Shown piece after piece: positions 12,269-21,943 of a DNA stretch of 64,000 nucleotides. The notes beneath the pieces were generated by a model, which made no database searches, was not told where the DNA came from, and saw only the letters and a list, made by a program, of their open reading frames with translations. Every line of letters starts with the position of its first letter. Position 1 is the first letter of the stretch. The stretch comes from Babesia bovis T2Bo (Eukaryota > Apicomplexa > Aconoidasida > Piroplasmida > Babesiidae). The position numbers and the translations under genes are program-made. The stretch is from the NCBI RefSeq assembly GCF_000165395.2, contig NW_026261572.1:682001-746000 (forward strand). Direction: 5' to 3'.

Positions 12269-13605
12269 TTAATGACGATTCTTTATGTGCTCAGATTCCA
12301 GCTCACTGATGATGTGTGACACCGCACATAGGTGACCTACCTCAGGCGCTGCATCACAAGCCTATCACGCTCCTCACGGAACACACCCAACCTGCGGTAC
12401 CTAACTTTATAAAACGAAACTACGTAACTTACCTAGGGTCGTTACGTAGTTGCGATTTTATGCGCGTTAGATTCTCCTCAAGACTGCCGTCGTGGTGACA
12501 CACAGTCTGGCGCAAAAGGAGATTAAAGTCATCCAGAAGCTCAGCCTTCTGTGGACCAGTAAACACACAATGCAACACAACGTACAACTACGTCATTCCA
12601 ACGGTTGAATACCACCTGCAGACGCTGTCTAGGCAAATCGTGGAATAGCCTCTCTCCAACGAGTTTTATAACCTGTAGTAATATTGTAGCCCTTATAGAG
12701 CACATTACCTCATCCAGGGAGCTAGACACCTGCTCGCTGCCTATGTTACTGAGCTTCTGGTCGAATAGGGCCAATCTAGCCTCCAGGAATTCTGAAACGA
12801 ACTTGTCATAGAGGACTTTGCGGTCTTTTGCGCTGCAACCCTCAGCCCTAGGGTCACCTTGCAACAAGTCGTCGTCCAGTGGTACTATTTCACCATCCAA
12901 AAACGGCATACGTATGCGCTCATGTAACATGCTCATGAAAGCATTATGAGCCATGGAGGCTGCTAGAGATTCACGCGATTGGACTTCTATCCTGGGTTTC
13001 CTAGAGCGCTGTGCATTGGATTCTATACCGGGCCTATCCGGTTCAGTTAACCTATCACCTCTCGAACGTTTAACCGGTAACGCCTTGGCATTGTTGGAGT
13101 TGTCCACTTCCACGCCATAGCTCTTCACGATTTCACCTATAGACCGACTTGATTCACGTACAATGTCACGCTGACACTGTTGAAATACTCTCCTGCGCTC
13201 TGGCTGCGGGATACGTGTAAACCTGGAGTCGAACAGTAGCTTAGGCAGTGCCTGGACATATGTTTAGTATATAATCCAACACACCTCGTCGAATCTGGTA
13301 CTGGCAGGTAGATTCAGCTCTTTGATGAGCGATTTGAAGTTATTCAAGTCGTCCGCTGATATGCTTCCAGCTGAATCGGAAGAAGGTTTCTCCGGAATGC
13401 CGATATCCGGCATTTCCCATCGTGACTGCGTTATGTATCTAGTATATATCTGATGTGTACCTCCTTTGTACATCGGTTGTAGTAGTATACCTTTTTGGTC
13501 GAGGTCTCCACTCGGTACCTGCAGGGGATTAGACATTACGCTCTATAAGTACCATTTAGTGTCACCTAAACGGTCCCAGGACTTAGGGACACCAATGTCA
13601 CCCAT
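12269..13605 (-). CDS. PRP40/TCERG1-like WW-FF domain protein
   Basis: Seven exons: 13605-13553, 13518-13461, 13425-13285, 13251-12592, 12548-12433, 12391-12341 and 12305-12269, 371 aa. Splicing assembles one clean WW domain over three exons: KWYRVETSTKK, VYYYNRCTKE and SRWEMP, with both signature Trp residues. FF-domain signatures follow: FKSLIKELNLPASTRF with LFDSRFTRIPQPERRRVF, and near the C-terminus FNLLLRQ, LRNDPR, then FREERDRLV. Prp40 and TCERG1 couple the U1 snRNP and polymerase II CTD to splicing (family knowledge). This version is much shorter than yeast Prp40, with one visible WW domain and about two FF domains. The last three short exons are inferred from splice sites and FF continuity. 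Confidence 0.75.
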
Positions 13606-13773
13606 TGATGACTCAGACGGATATTCAAAGTATCAACTGGCAGCAGTTACATGTAGTACCCACTTAGTAGTTCCCAGTGCCCTGGAATATGCTATAGTAA
13701 CTGTATAAAGAATACCAGATTGGCACTAGTGCCAGGGATTTAGTACTAGATGTTATGCACAAGTGATATCAAA

Positions 13774-16700
13774 TTAAACCACGTCTGAACATACTTGAGA
13801 TATAGTCTCAAGCAAAGCACGAGTGCAATTAGGGATTGATTTGAAAGAATCACCACCAAGCTTGTAACGAGGGTTGCGGAATAACTCAACCACAGTCAGA
13901 CGAACGCCCCAAGGGCATTTGACGCCAGATAAACCTTGCTCCAGGAGCACGCGCAAGATTATCTGGCGTAAAATGTCATCGCGAGGCGCCCGGAAAACAT
14001 CGAATAACCATAGCAACAAGCAACTGAAAAAGTGCGTGTGCAAATTGGGATACCGCAAATGACGAGAAATAGCATTGACCAATACGTACCGACCACGGTT
14101 AGACATCTGGCGAAGAAGCTCCAAGTACACATACAGACGCCGCTCGTCGATGCGCTCAGGCTCGGATAGTGATTTAGGAAACTCAATCCCGATATAGTAA
14201 CTAAAACAACTGACCAGGGTCATACCCTGACCGGGGTCATTGTCAAGAACGTCCTCGAGTACCTTAACAACCTGCTGGACATCGATCTTGGCATGGATAT
14301 TGGCCTGACGAACCACTGAACGCATAACAGAATCAGCATATGACTTGATACCGTGACGCATTAGCAGCGTCACTATCATGGGTGATACCGGTGGAGCAAC
14401 TGTCATAGCAGGTAGATGGTCAACAGGCATGGACAAAGCATTAATGGGCACGGGGTCAGGACCAACGTAACAACTACTGGCAGCACGCTCTAAACGAGGT
14501 GATCCGCCAATACAGAAGTAGTACTCAACCACGAATTGGGGGTAGTTATCACACACGTGGTGGACTAGTTCCAAACACCACTGCTCAATCCTGTGGTAAG
14601 ACTCATGCTTACGGTTAGCATCCATGAAACAAGTCATCTCAAGCAACAAGTTGGCGACGTGGGACCAACAACGAGGAATAGCCATTGCACCCTTAAGGAG
14701 ACTTGGGTGCCAAATTAAACGTAACCAGAAAAAGACAAACTCGGGACAACGAGTTGGATTGATGCAACGGAGCGCTGTTAAAAATGTAATCCGACAAACA
14801 ATGTTACCACTAGCAACCTCAAGCTTGTCAAAGTAACGCATCAAGACGACCCAGAGTTTGTAGTATGATATGTAGTCGTGGCCATAGAGTACCAAACTTG
14901 CAGTGGAAGCAAGGAGCTTCTGGAGCGCACTGGAAGGTGGAACGTCACTGCCACCGACCAAACGAAGCATGACATCAGCCATTTTGGCCAAAGCAATCAA
15001 ACTGTCAATGCCCTCGCTGGGGAAGCCTGGGTCATCCAATTGGTCAACGGTCCAACCCGGGCTGCTAGACGACATCGTGCCAATGGCACTGCCAACACAA
15101 ATGGCAAAAAAGTTATCCGTACCGCCATCCATTTTAAATAGACTCTGTAAATTAAATCTCTGGAAGAATTGGCGCCAGGCCAATAGTAAATTCTCACCGT
15201 CATAGGGTAAACTGGACTCGATCCACTTAGCAAATATAATGCTGACTATAGCACGGTGGGAATCCGAAACTGGAGGTGGAGGAACAATACGCCTAACACC
15301 ACCAAAACCAAGGTCCAAATGCGAATCGCGGCGCACGGTCTCCGGGAATGACATAACGTCGTCAGTAGGACCCACGAGCTTGAATTTAGAACCAGTAACA
15401 CAAGCCGCAAGGTTCCGCTTCAGTATGGGACTCAAGGAAACTATAATTAAACGGGGCTCGGGACAAAGATCCATGTAGTCCTTTAGTAACTTAGAACGAG
15501 CGTCCTTCAGCAAAACGCCACTGTAAGTCTCGCACATCTCAAGGCCGCACTTGATGGAAGCGATTTCACGAATTATGGCAGCAGCAGCCTCCGGACCTAT
15601 GCTGCGCTGGTCAATCACCGATATCGCAGTGATAACTATGGCCATCTCAACAGCATAGCTGTTGCGACCCTTGTCCATAGCAAGGGTCAAGTAGTGCACC
15701 AAATGGGACCAGTCCAATAAATTGTATCGCAGCAAGCCAGTGACAGTGACAACATTGAATGCAGTGTTGCCACGATCCAAAGGCTGGGAAAATAACAGGG
15801 GGACCAAGGACTGCTTGATACCAGGATTTAACTGGTTCAAGCCGTCCAAAACACATAGCAGCACCTCGACATTCAAGCCTGCCTGGGCACCTATACCCTC
15901 ACATAGGAAGGTCAAGAGCCTATGTGAAATAGCGATTGAGGCCATCTCGGAATGGCGTGAATTCTCCATGACATTGAGGCACTTGGCGATACAAGAAAAG
16001 AGGTCATGGTCCACAGGTAAACTGTAAAGTACCAATAAAGCATGAGTACTAAACATGATAGGTTCATAGTCAGGCTCAGTTGGACTCTTGCTGTAGAGAC
16101 TTGGTGGGAATAAGGCAATCTCACGCAAAGGCTCACGAACCTCAGCAAAACACTCCTCAAAACGTGACATTACAGCATTGCACAGCGACATTGGCATGGC
16201 ACCGTTAGTAACTGGACCCACCGGCTGAGGGGGCATGCTACGAGGTACATTACCATGAAGATGCTGCAACAATGGACTGGAAACCGGTAATCCACGAGCG
16301 CCATTCTGGAATAAATTGCGATATAAAGTCAAGTTGCGCTTGTCCATGCAAACGTTTAAACGGTTCCACTGCTGTAATAATGGAGGCAGTGATATAGGCA
16401 GGCCCTGCTGATGCTGAGTCTTGCAAAGCTTCAAGACGTCAGGTATAACAGAGTCAACGTCACGAACAGCCTGTTCACCAACTATCTTCTCAGCAGCTGC
16501 TACAGCAGGGACTATGTTATCCTGACTGATGATTTGTACCAGCTGCTCAACGAGTACCTGGGTGTTGCAGTCCTGGGTACTGTATGTCTGAAGTGCAGCA
16601 CGCAGGCTCTCGTGGAATGCAATGCGCAAAGGCTCCTTGCAAGTGGCAATAACCAGTGACTTTGCGAAATATTCCATCATGCTCTGAATTGCCACACGAA

Positions 16701-18726
16701 GGGTAGACTCATCCTCTTCACCAGCAAAGTCATTAGAAATCAACATGCGAGTTGTTGCACGTGATATCGATAACGCATGCTCGGAAACAACTGGAATCAC
16801 ACGACGAATTGCACGGTCAATAGCCAAAGGAACACAGGCACGTAACTGAGGCTGTAACTCAAAAATAGCAATGGACGGAGATATCACCACCGACGATTGA
16901 AGTTGGTGTAGAACCCGCTCAGCAAAGTCACTCAATGGTGGTGTAGGTGGGTTCTTGATAGGAGATTGGCCACTGGAGACGTTGCCTACGGGCTGCATGT
17001 GCAAACCGTTAAGGGCACCAATAGGTGGTACCGGAGGGTACCCAGGAGGTGGATGTGGCTTTTCAGTGGATCGCGACTCGCCAGGTGGATTGGGTCGTAC
17101 AACTCCAGGGCCCTCACGCATCACCTTAGCAAGGAGCAGGTTCAACTTCTCGCGAACGCTGTCCTTGCTGGCTTCACGCTGAGGACCTAGTCCAGAACGG
17201 CCTGGTTGAGATTTAGGGACACCCGTAACAGGATACTGATGAACAGGCTTTGGAACTTCAGTAACCTTTGGAACGGGTATTTCAGAAGGTACCTCCACAG
17301 GGTCAAAATCAATAGAAACATCAGGACGAACGCGGGATTCCAGTAACTGGGTCTTGTTGGCAAAATTCTCAAGACCGAGGTCCAGGTGCTTGAATAGTAC
17401 CTCAACCTCAAAGACTAAAGATGTCTTCAAACGATTTAAAGAGTGTATCTCAACCAAGAAGTTGAGTATAGCGGTGGTCCACGGGTTAGGAGGTTTGAAA
17501 ATCTTGGAATTAGCAACATGCTCCATTATCTTGCACACAAACGGTAAAGCGGCTACCATGGCACCGTTTTCATAGGCATGGAATAGTACCTGCTTAAGAT
17601 CAAGGCGACGACTCATAATGGGAATGTTGCGACCTATAGTTATGCGGCCTAACCAACTACCCAAGTTCTTTAATAAAGTCCGATATGAAGGAAGCTCCTT
17701 CTGGTCAACAATGTGCTTTAAGCACGCGGAAATACAGGAGTAAGTTATCTGGATTGCCATGTCAAAGACCTTGGGGGCTTTAATGTTCTCTATAAATAGA
17801 ACGAACACGTCGTGTAAATTCTGTTCCTTGGATGCACGAGTCTTGACTATATAGAGTAGTAGCCACGATAGATTACTGGCCTCAATGGCATCATTGACCT
17901 CCCGGGCCTTCTGAGCAGCAGTGTCCATAGACATGTTGTTAAAAGCGGCATAAATCTGATTAACCACAGCAACAGGCGGAACTTCCAAAGTTAAATCGTC
18001 CAAAACACAGTTCATCAGAGATTCTAACTCGCCCACATCCAAGCGGTCCTTGTCAATAACACAAGGAGGAGGTACATCAGGAGGTGCTGGAGCCGAGCGA
18101 GCTACACCAGGCTCACAATCTTCAGGACGAATTATAATGCCCTTGGATTGATCTACATAAGTAGTGCCACGCATGGAGTCTGTCATGATACTCTGTAACT
18201 TCTCACAGGTCTTGTATAACTGAGGGAATGTCTCACGGACATCCGGGATATCTAATAAAGCAGTAGAAAACCAAGGGTAGTTAGCAATGGAAGTTTCAAA
18301 TTGAGATAATGCGATAGTGCCAAACTGAAACATCTTACTCATCTTTCCACGCTTCAAAGCCTCGATAATGCAACGCAAGGCCAGCATCAGCAAGTTGCCA
18401 TTAGATAACAATAAGCAGTGCTTTATCATCTTGCCAAACAGTTCAGCAGTTATAGCCAGTTCCTGAACTGGATACTTAGGGAAAAAACGACACTCATTAA
18501 AGAGAATCTTCAACATCGTGCGATAAGTCTTGCTGTTGCGGGAATCAGGAGGAGAAGATTCAAAACGACGCATCACACCTATGATGTCATCAGTACTCAC
18601 ATTAGCAACATATAAATTGTAAAAATACTTGTTCACCCGCTCCTCATCAGGCATAGACTCAGCTTCCTCCAACTCAGCAAGCACACCGCTCTTAGGCGGA
18701 TCAAGTGTGTAACCGCCGCTCGACAT
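13774..18726 (-). CDS. NOT1: CCR4-NOT scaffold subunit NOT1
   Basis: A single-exon 1650-aa protein, the longest uninterrupted frame here. CNOT1/Not1 is the scaffold of the CCR4-NOT deadenylase. Visible domains in order: a TTP-binding-type helical region (about 25-170, with FFPKYPVQELAITAELFG); the MIF4G domain that binds CAF1 (about 230-470, with LLKNLGSWLGRITIGRN and FKPPNPWTTAILNFL); a linker rich in Pro; the DUF3819/CNOT9-binding helices (about 615-780, ELQPQLRACVPLAIDRAI); and the C-terminal NOT1 superfamily domain (about 1150-1640, YLELLRQMSNRGRYVLVNAI). Human CNOT1 is about 2376 aa. The N-terminal part that recruits CNOT10/11 appears absent, as the protein begins near the TTP-binding domain. 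Confidence 0.95.
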   Translation of the reverse strand: MSSGGYTLDPPKSGVLAELEEAESMPDEERVNKYFYNLYVANVSTDDIIGVMRRFESSPPDSRNSKTYRTMLKILFNECRFFPKYPVQELAITAELFGKMIKHCLLLSNGNLLMLALRCIIEALKRGKMSKMFQFGTIALSQFETSIANYPWFSTALLDIPDVRETFPQLYKTCEKLQSIMTDSMRGTTYVDQSKGIIIRPEDCEPGVARSAPAPPDVPPPCVIDKDRLDVGELESLMNCVLDDLTLEVPPVAVVNQIYAAFNNMSMDTAAQKAREVNDAIEASNLSWLLLYIVKTRASKEQNLHDVFVLFIENIKAPKVFDMAIQITYSCISACLKHIVDQKELPSYRTLLKNLGSWLGRITIGRNIPIMSRRLDLKQVLFHAYENGAMVAALPFVCKIMEHVANSKIFKPPNPWTTAILNFLVEIHSLNRLKTSLVFEVEVLFKHLDLGLENFANKTQLLESRVRPDVSIDFDPVEVPSEIPVPKVTEVPKPVHQYPVTGVPKSQPGRSGLGPQREASKDSVREKLNLLLAKVMREGPGVVRPNPPGESRSTEKPHPPPGYPPVPPIGALNGLHMQPVGNVSSGQSPIKNPPTPPLSDFAERVLHQLQSSVVISPSIAIFELQPQLRACVPLAIDRAIRRVIPVVSEHALSISRATTRMLISNDFAGEEDESTLRVAIQSMMEYFAKSLVIATCKEPLRIAFHESLRAALQTYSTQDCNTQVLVEQLVQIISQDNIVPAVAAAEKIVGEQAVRDVDSVIPDVLKLCKTQHQQGLPISLPPLLQQWNRLNVCMDKRNLTLYRNLFQNGARGLPVSSPLLQHLHGNVPRSMPPQPVGPVTNGAMPMSLCNAVMSRFEECFAEVREPLREIALFPPSLYSKSPTEPDYEPIMFSTHALLVLYSLPVDHDLFSCIAKCLNVMENSRHSEMASIAISHRLLTFLCEGIGAQAGLNVEVLLCVLDGLNQLNPGIKQSLVPLLFSQPLDRGNTAFNVVTVTGLLRYNLLDWSHLVHYLTLAMDKGRNSYAVEMAIVITAISVIDQRSIGPEAAAAIIREIASIKCGLEMCETYSGVLLKDARSKLLKDYMDLCPEPRLIIVSLSPILKRNLAACVTGSKFKLVGPTDDVMSFPETVRRDSHLDLGFGGVRRIVPPPPVSDSHRAIVSIIFAKWIESSLPYDGENLLLAWRQFFQRFNLQSLFKMDGGTDNFFAICVGSAIGTMSSSSPGWTVDQLDDPGFPSEGIDSLIALAKMADVMLRLVGGSDVPPSSALQKLLASTASLVLYGHDYISYYKLWVVLMRYFDKLEVASGNIVCRITFLTALRCINPTRCPEFVFFWLRLIWHPSLLKGAMAIPRCWSHVANLLLEMTCFMDANRKHESYHRIEQWCLELVHHVCDNYPQFVVEYYFCIGGSPRLERAASSCYVGPDPVPINALSMPVDHLPAMTVAPPVSPMIVTLLMRHGIKSYADSVMRSVVRQANIHAKIDVQQVVKVLEDVLDNDPGQGMTLVSCFSYYIGIEFPKSLSEPERIDERRLYVYLELLRQMSNRGRYVLVNAISRHLRYPNLHTHFFSCLLLWLFDVFRAPRDDILRQIILRVLLEQGLSGVKCPWGVRLTVVELFRNPRYKLGGDSFKSIPNCTRALLETISQVCSDVV

Positions 18727-19069
18727 AATGACATCTAACTCAAAAAAAGTAACAATAAAAAAGACCGCCGAAAAACCCGGGGCTCACAAGAAATGGCACG
18801 AAGAGTCACATGGACAAAGTCACTGAATGCCCAGAACAACACTCCAACAAAATACAAAGAAGAAGCGACACTACCACAGTAGTATGGACAAACAATTGTG
18901 AAATTAACGCGTCTCAAATAAAATAAACCACCACATGGAATATCATAGCCGCATCACAATAGAGGGGGCTGATGCCAAGAGGAACAGTAGATACAGGAAT
19001 GAACAAGATTCCTAACTAAAACCATAAACTAACATATAAAAAACAATATATATACCAGGTGTATAATAT
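18727..19069. other. Intergenic, NOT1 upstream region
   Basis: 343 bases between the NOT1 start and the 3' end of the next minus-strand gene. It is A-rich on the plus strand, with TATA-like runs near 19035-19055. No RNA gene or coding frame is convincing here. It presumably carries the NOT1 promoter and 5' UTR. Confidence 0.5.
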
Positions 19070-20991
19070 TCACTTACGTATAGCACGCCCTGGACCACCA
19101 GAAGTGGATCGTGACGTACCCTGAGTCTGCTCAGCCTGCTTACGAAGCAAGCCGTACTTTTTGGAATCCTTACGACTTAACTTAACAGCATCACGGCATC
19201 CTTTGCCACCCTAAATTATATAAAGACACTATAGATAAACACACCTCCCAGTATGATGAACTGGATGCCGTATAGCCACGACCACAGTGCTGGCACTTCT
19301 TGTTAGAAACCGCTTGCTGAGTTGAACAGTGACCGCAGACAATGACATGAGCAAGCTCATAAGGATGGTCAGTACCCTCATCGTGACACAAATCACACGG
19401 AAATAACTGAATTGTATCAAGACAATACTAGTGACCAACCTTGCCACAACAGGGAAACCTGAACCAACGGAATGACTTTGAATAGTGCTTGCAAATGCCA
19501 TTATCCGGGAGTGGAGTGCCAACCTTTAAACCACGACCACCGGGAGTTTTAGGTTTCGCCGGCTTTGGTACAATCCTTATAGGCCTGGCACTGGTGACAC
19601 TGGATATTGTAACACAACAATTATCACACATACCTAGAAACTGAATTGTCCTGGCCAAATTCAACACCAGTAAAACTCAGAGCGAGTTTAGCAAAGCAAC
19701 CTCTACAAACAGAACGTTTGCATGTGCCTAGAGGAATGAGTGACCAACAGAATAACATACCGTTCTGAACGTCACGAACCTTGCATTGAGTGTCACAACT
19801 CTCGCAAGTAACGAAAAACTCGCCAGTTATATAGTCCTGAAACGGTATATCCATATGCATTTAGACTAACCAGAAAGATGCAGTTTTCTAACTTCAGGTT
19901 GCCCAATGCAGGCTGAGATGCAAAGGCAATTTCTGGTTGAAATTCAATAAGCTGGGCCATGTTACATTTATCGCAATGGCGTGGCACAACCGCAATCTTC
20001 CTGTCACCGTGGGCTAATGTAACGTCGAACGCCGTGCTACACCTAGTGCAGCCTAGTTGGACCCTGGTGCCATTATTAATTCAATACCAAACCTACACTA
20101 TATTCACAACGTTAAACACACTGATGGCTTCCAGCTCTAGCGATAATAGGCGTAAAGGGTCACTCCTAGCAAGTACAGTTTCATACTCAGCAGGCATACC
20201 AGCCAGTGACTTTTTGTGCTGGTTAACAGTATCTTGAACAAATAGCGTAACCCACCTCATTGGCCTTGTTTAGCAACTGCTCACGGCAGCGCTGAAAACG
20301 AAGACGGCACTCATCAGCGCTCTTGGTCTTCACTATCGCAGCCACAGCAGACCAACGCTCAGCGGCATTGGGAATGCCCTTGGTCTTACCAAGAGCAAAC
20401 TCAAGACTGTATGGTATAGATTGTACTCTGTCTTACATACCTCTTCTGCTCCTCCAAAGACCAGGTGTCAACATTGGATTCCCGGACCTTAGAATTGCTA
20501 GTATCGGTAGTATTTTTGCTACTGTGGCCACATATCTCAAATATGTGGCATAATTCACGATCTACCAACTTCAAACACTCGTAAATGGCATACGGAGTAG
20601 TTGTCAAGTACTTGCCAAGGAAGGTAAGAATCACCTTCTTTAGAACAAGCTTTACATCACGACCGAGATGGTCGCCCTTGACATCAATGTCAGAAGCTTG
20701 GCTAATGGTATAGTAACCATGACTAGACTCAAGTGATACACCAGGGACACGATGTAGACATAGCGATAAGTTAATGCAACTCTCGCCCTTTAGGAGTGAT
20801 ATATTAAACTCAGGGTCAGTGGGACGCAAGACTACATGGGCTATTATACTATCGTTGCGATATACGTCGTCTATAGATACAGTGTCTAACTGGTCAACAG
20901 CAGAAGACAGAGCGAATCGCGCATCAAATAACTTCTCTAACTTATAAAGCTCAATGTATCCACGGTCACTTGTCACAAGCTGCTGCGACAT
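19070..20991 (-). CDS. RWD-like / SANT / CHY zinc-finger fusion protein
   Basis: Nine exons: 20991-20441, 20406-20256, 20218-20097, 20063-19871, 19836-19761, 19727-19634, 19599-19440, 19406-19245 and 19210-19070, 549 aa, all in phase, introns 33-37 nt. Residues about 10-165 look like an RWD-type alpha/beta fold (YIELYKLEKLFDARF). About 173-232 form a SANT/Myb domain (TWSLEEQKSLEFALGKTKG and ERWSAVAAIVKTKSADECRL). About 280-395 hold several CxxC pairs (CTRCSTAFDVTL, RHCDKCNMAQ, CESCDTQC, CRGC). About 430-500 form a CHY zinc finger (ICKHYSKSFRWFRFPCCGK, CDLCHDEGTDH, CGHCSTQQ, CQHCGRGY). The basic tail GKGCRDAVKLSRKDSKKYG is typical of fungal CHY proteins. The function is unknown; the architecture suggests ubiquitin- or nucleus-related roles. 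Confidence 0.8.
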
Positions 20992-21241
20992 GTCAAGAAA
21001 TATTGTAAAAGGTTAGTACTAACATGGTGAATCTATCGCGCAGGAAATATGGCCATGGAGTGGATACCGTGATTACACATTAAGCGGATAAACACATCGC
21101 CATAAAATAGCTACACATTAGAAGTATATTTATCAAGAAATACATTCCAGGATCTAGTTAATGTTGTATATCATGGCGCACTTCGGTGCATACACATTTG
21201 ACTAGACAGCGATGGCTATCCTAGATAGTCACATATACAAA

Positions 21242-21943
21242 ATGGCGAACGTATTAAAGCTAGTTGTACTAGCTGCTTTGAGCACAGGAGCCATGTGCTA
21301 CAGGCAAAAGTCACCTGAGGTGACCACAGAAGCAAATGCTAATGTGCAGGCTCACGGTAACACAGAAACTATACACTTCGGATCGTACCAACCCACGGAA
21401 CATCAATTGGAAGTGGCTAAGCGTACGATAGCAAATGAAGAAACCAGGGAGACCATGAAGAAGCTAGTTGATATACTGCGCCAATCAACCCCCGACAGCC
21501 AGACACAGGAAACCATTGACGATTACACCAACGAGTTTGAAAATAAACCTGTAGCCGATGCGGCATTCTCCACCGGAGAGAAGGAAGAGGAGAACGTACC
21601 TACAACTGAACAACACGAAATCCACGAACACTCTCACAATGAGCATCACTCCAACGAGGCCTTGGATGTAGTTAAGCAAATGTGCGACCTCCTGCTAAGG
21701 AGCCCCGAGTACATGAACCTGTGCAAAAACACAGCAGTACAGGATATCATCCTCAAGCACCCGAACGTACTGGATGAAGCATACGATGTCAAAATAGTTG
21801 GTCAACATAAGGAGCCCACTAACGGAGATGTAGTGTCAGACTACAAGGATAACCATAACATAGACCAAAGTATGAGGTATGTCATCGGTAAAATATGCGT
21901 AGGACCCCTACCAGCAGCATGCCAGAAAATATCTCAATCTTGA
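21242..21943 (+). CDS. Small secreted hypothetical protein
   Basis: A 233-aa single exon. I chose ATG 21242 rather than the in-frame ATG at 21212, because MANVLKLVVLAALSTGAMC then makes a textbook signal peptide with cleavage near residue 19. The mature protein is acidic and His/Glu-rich in the middle (EQHEIHEHSHNEHH). It ends with a compact region containing four Cys (MCDLLLRSPEYMNLC, CVGPLPAAC). No known domain was seen. The stop overlaps the 3' end of the convergent THOC5-like gene by 10 bases. It is likely exported to a secretory organelle or surface; that is inference. Confidence 0.7.
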   Translation: MANVLKLVVLAALSTGAMCYRQKSPEVTTEANANVQAHGNTETIHFGSYQPTEHQLEVAKRTIANEETRETMKKLVDILRQSTPDSQTQETIDDYTNEFENKPVADAAFSTGEKEEENVPTTEQHEIHEHSHNEHHSNEALDVVKQMCDLLLRSPEYMNLCKNTAVQDIILKHPNVLDEAYDVKIVGQHKEPTNGDVVSDYKDNHNIDQSMRYVIGKICVGPLPAACQKISQS

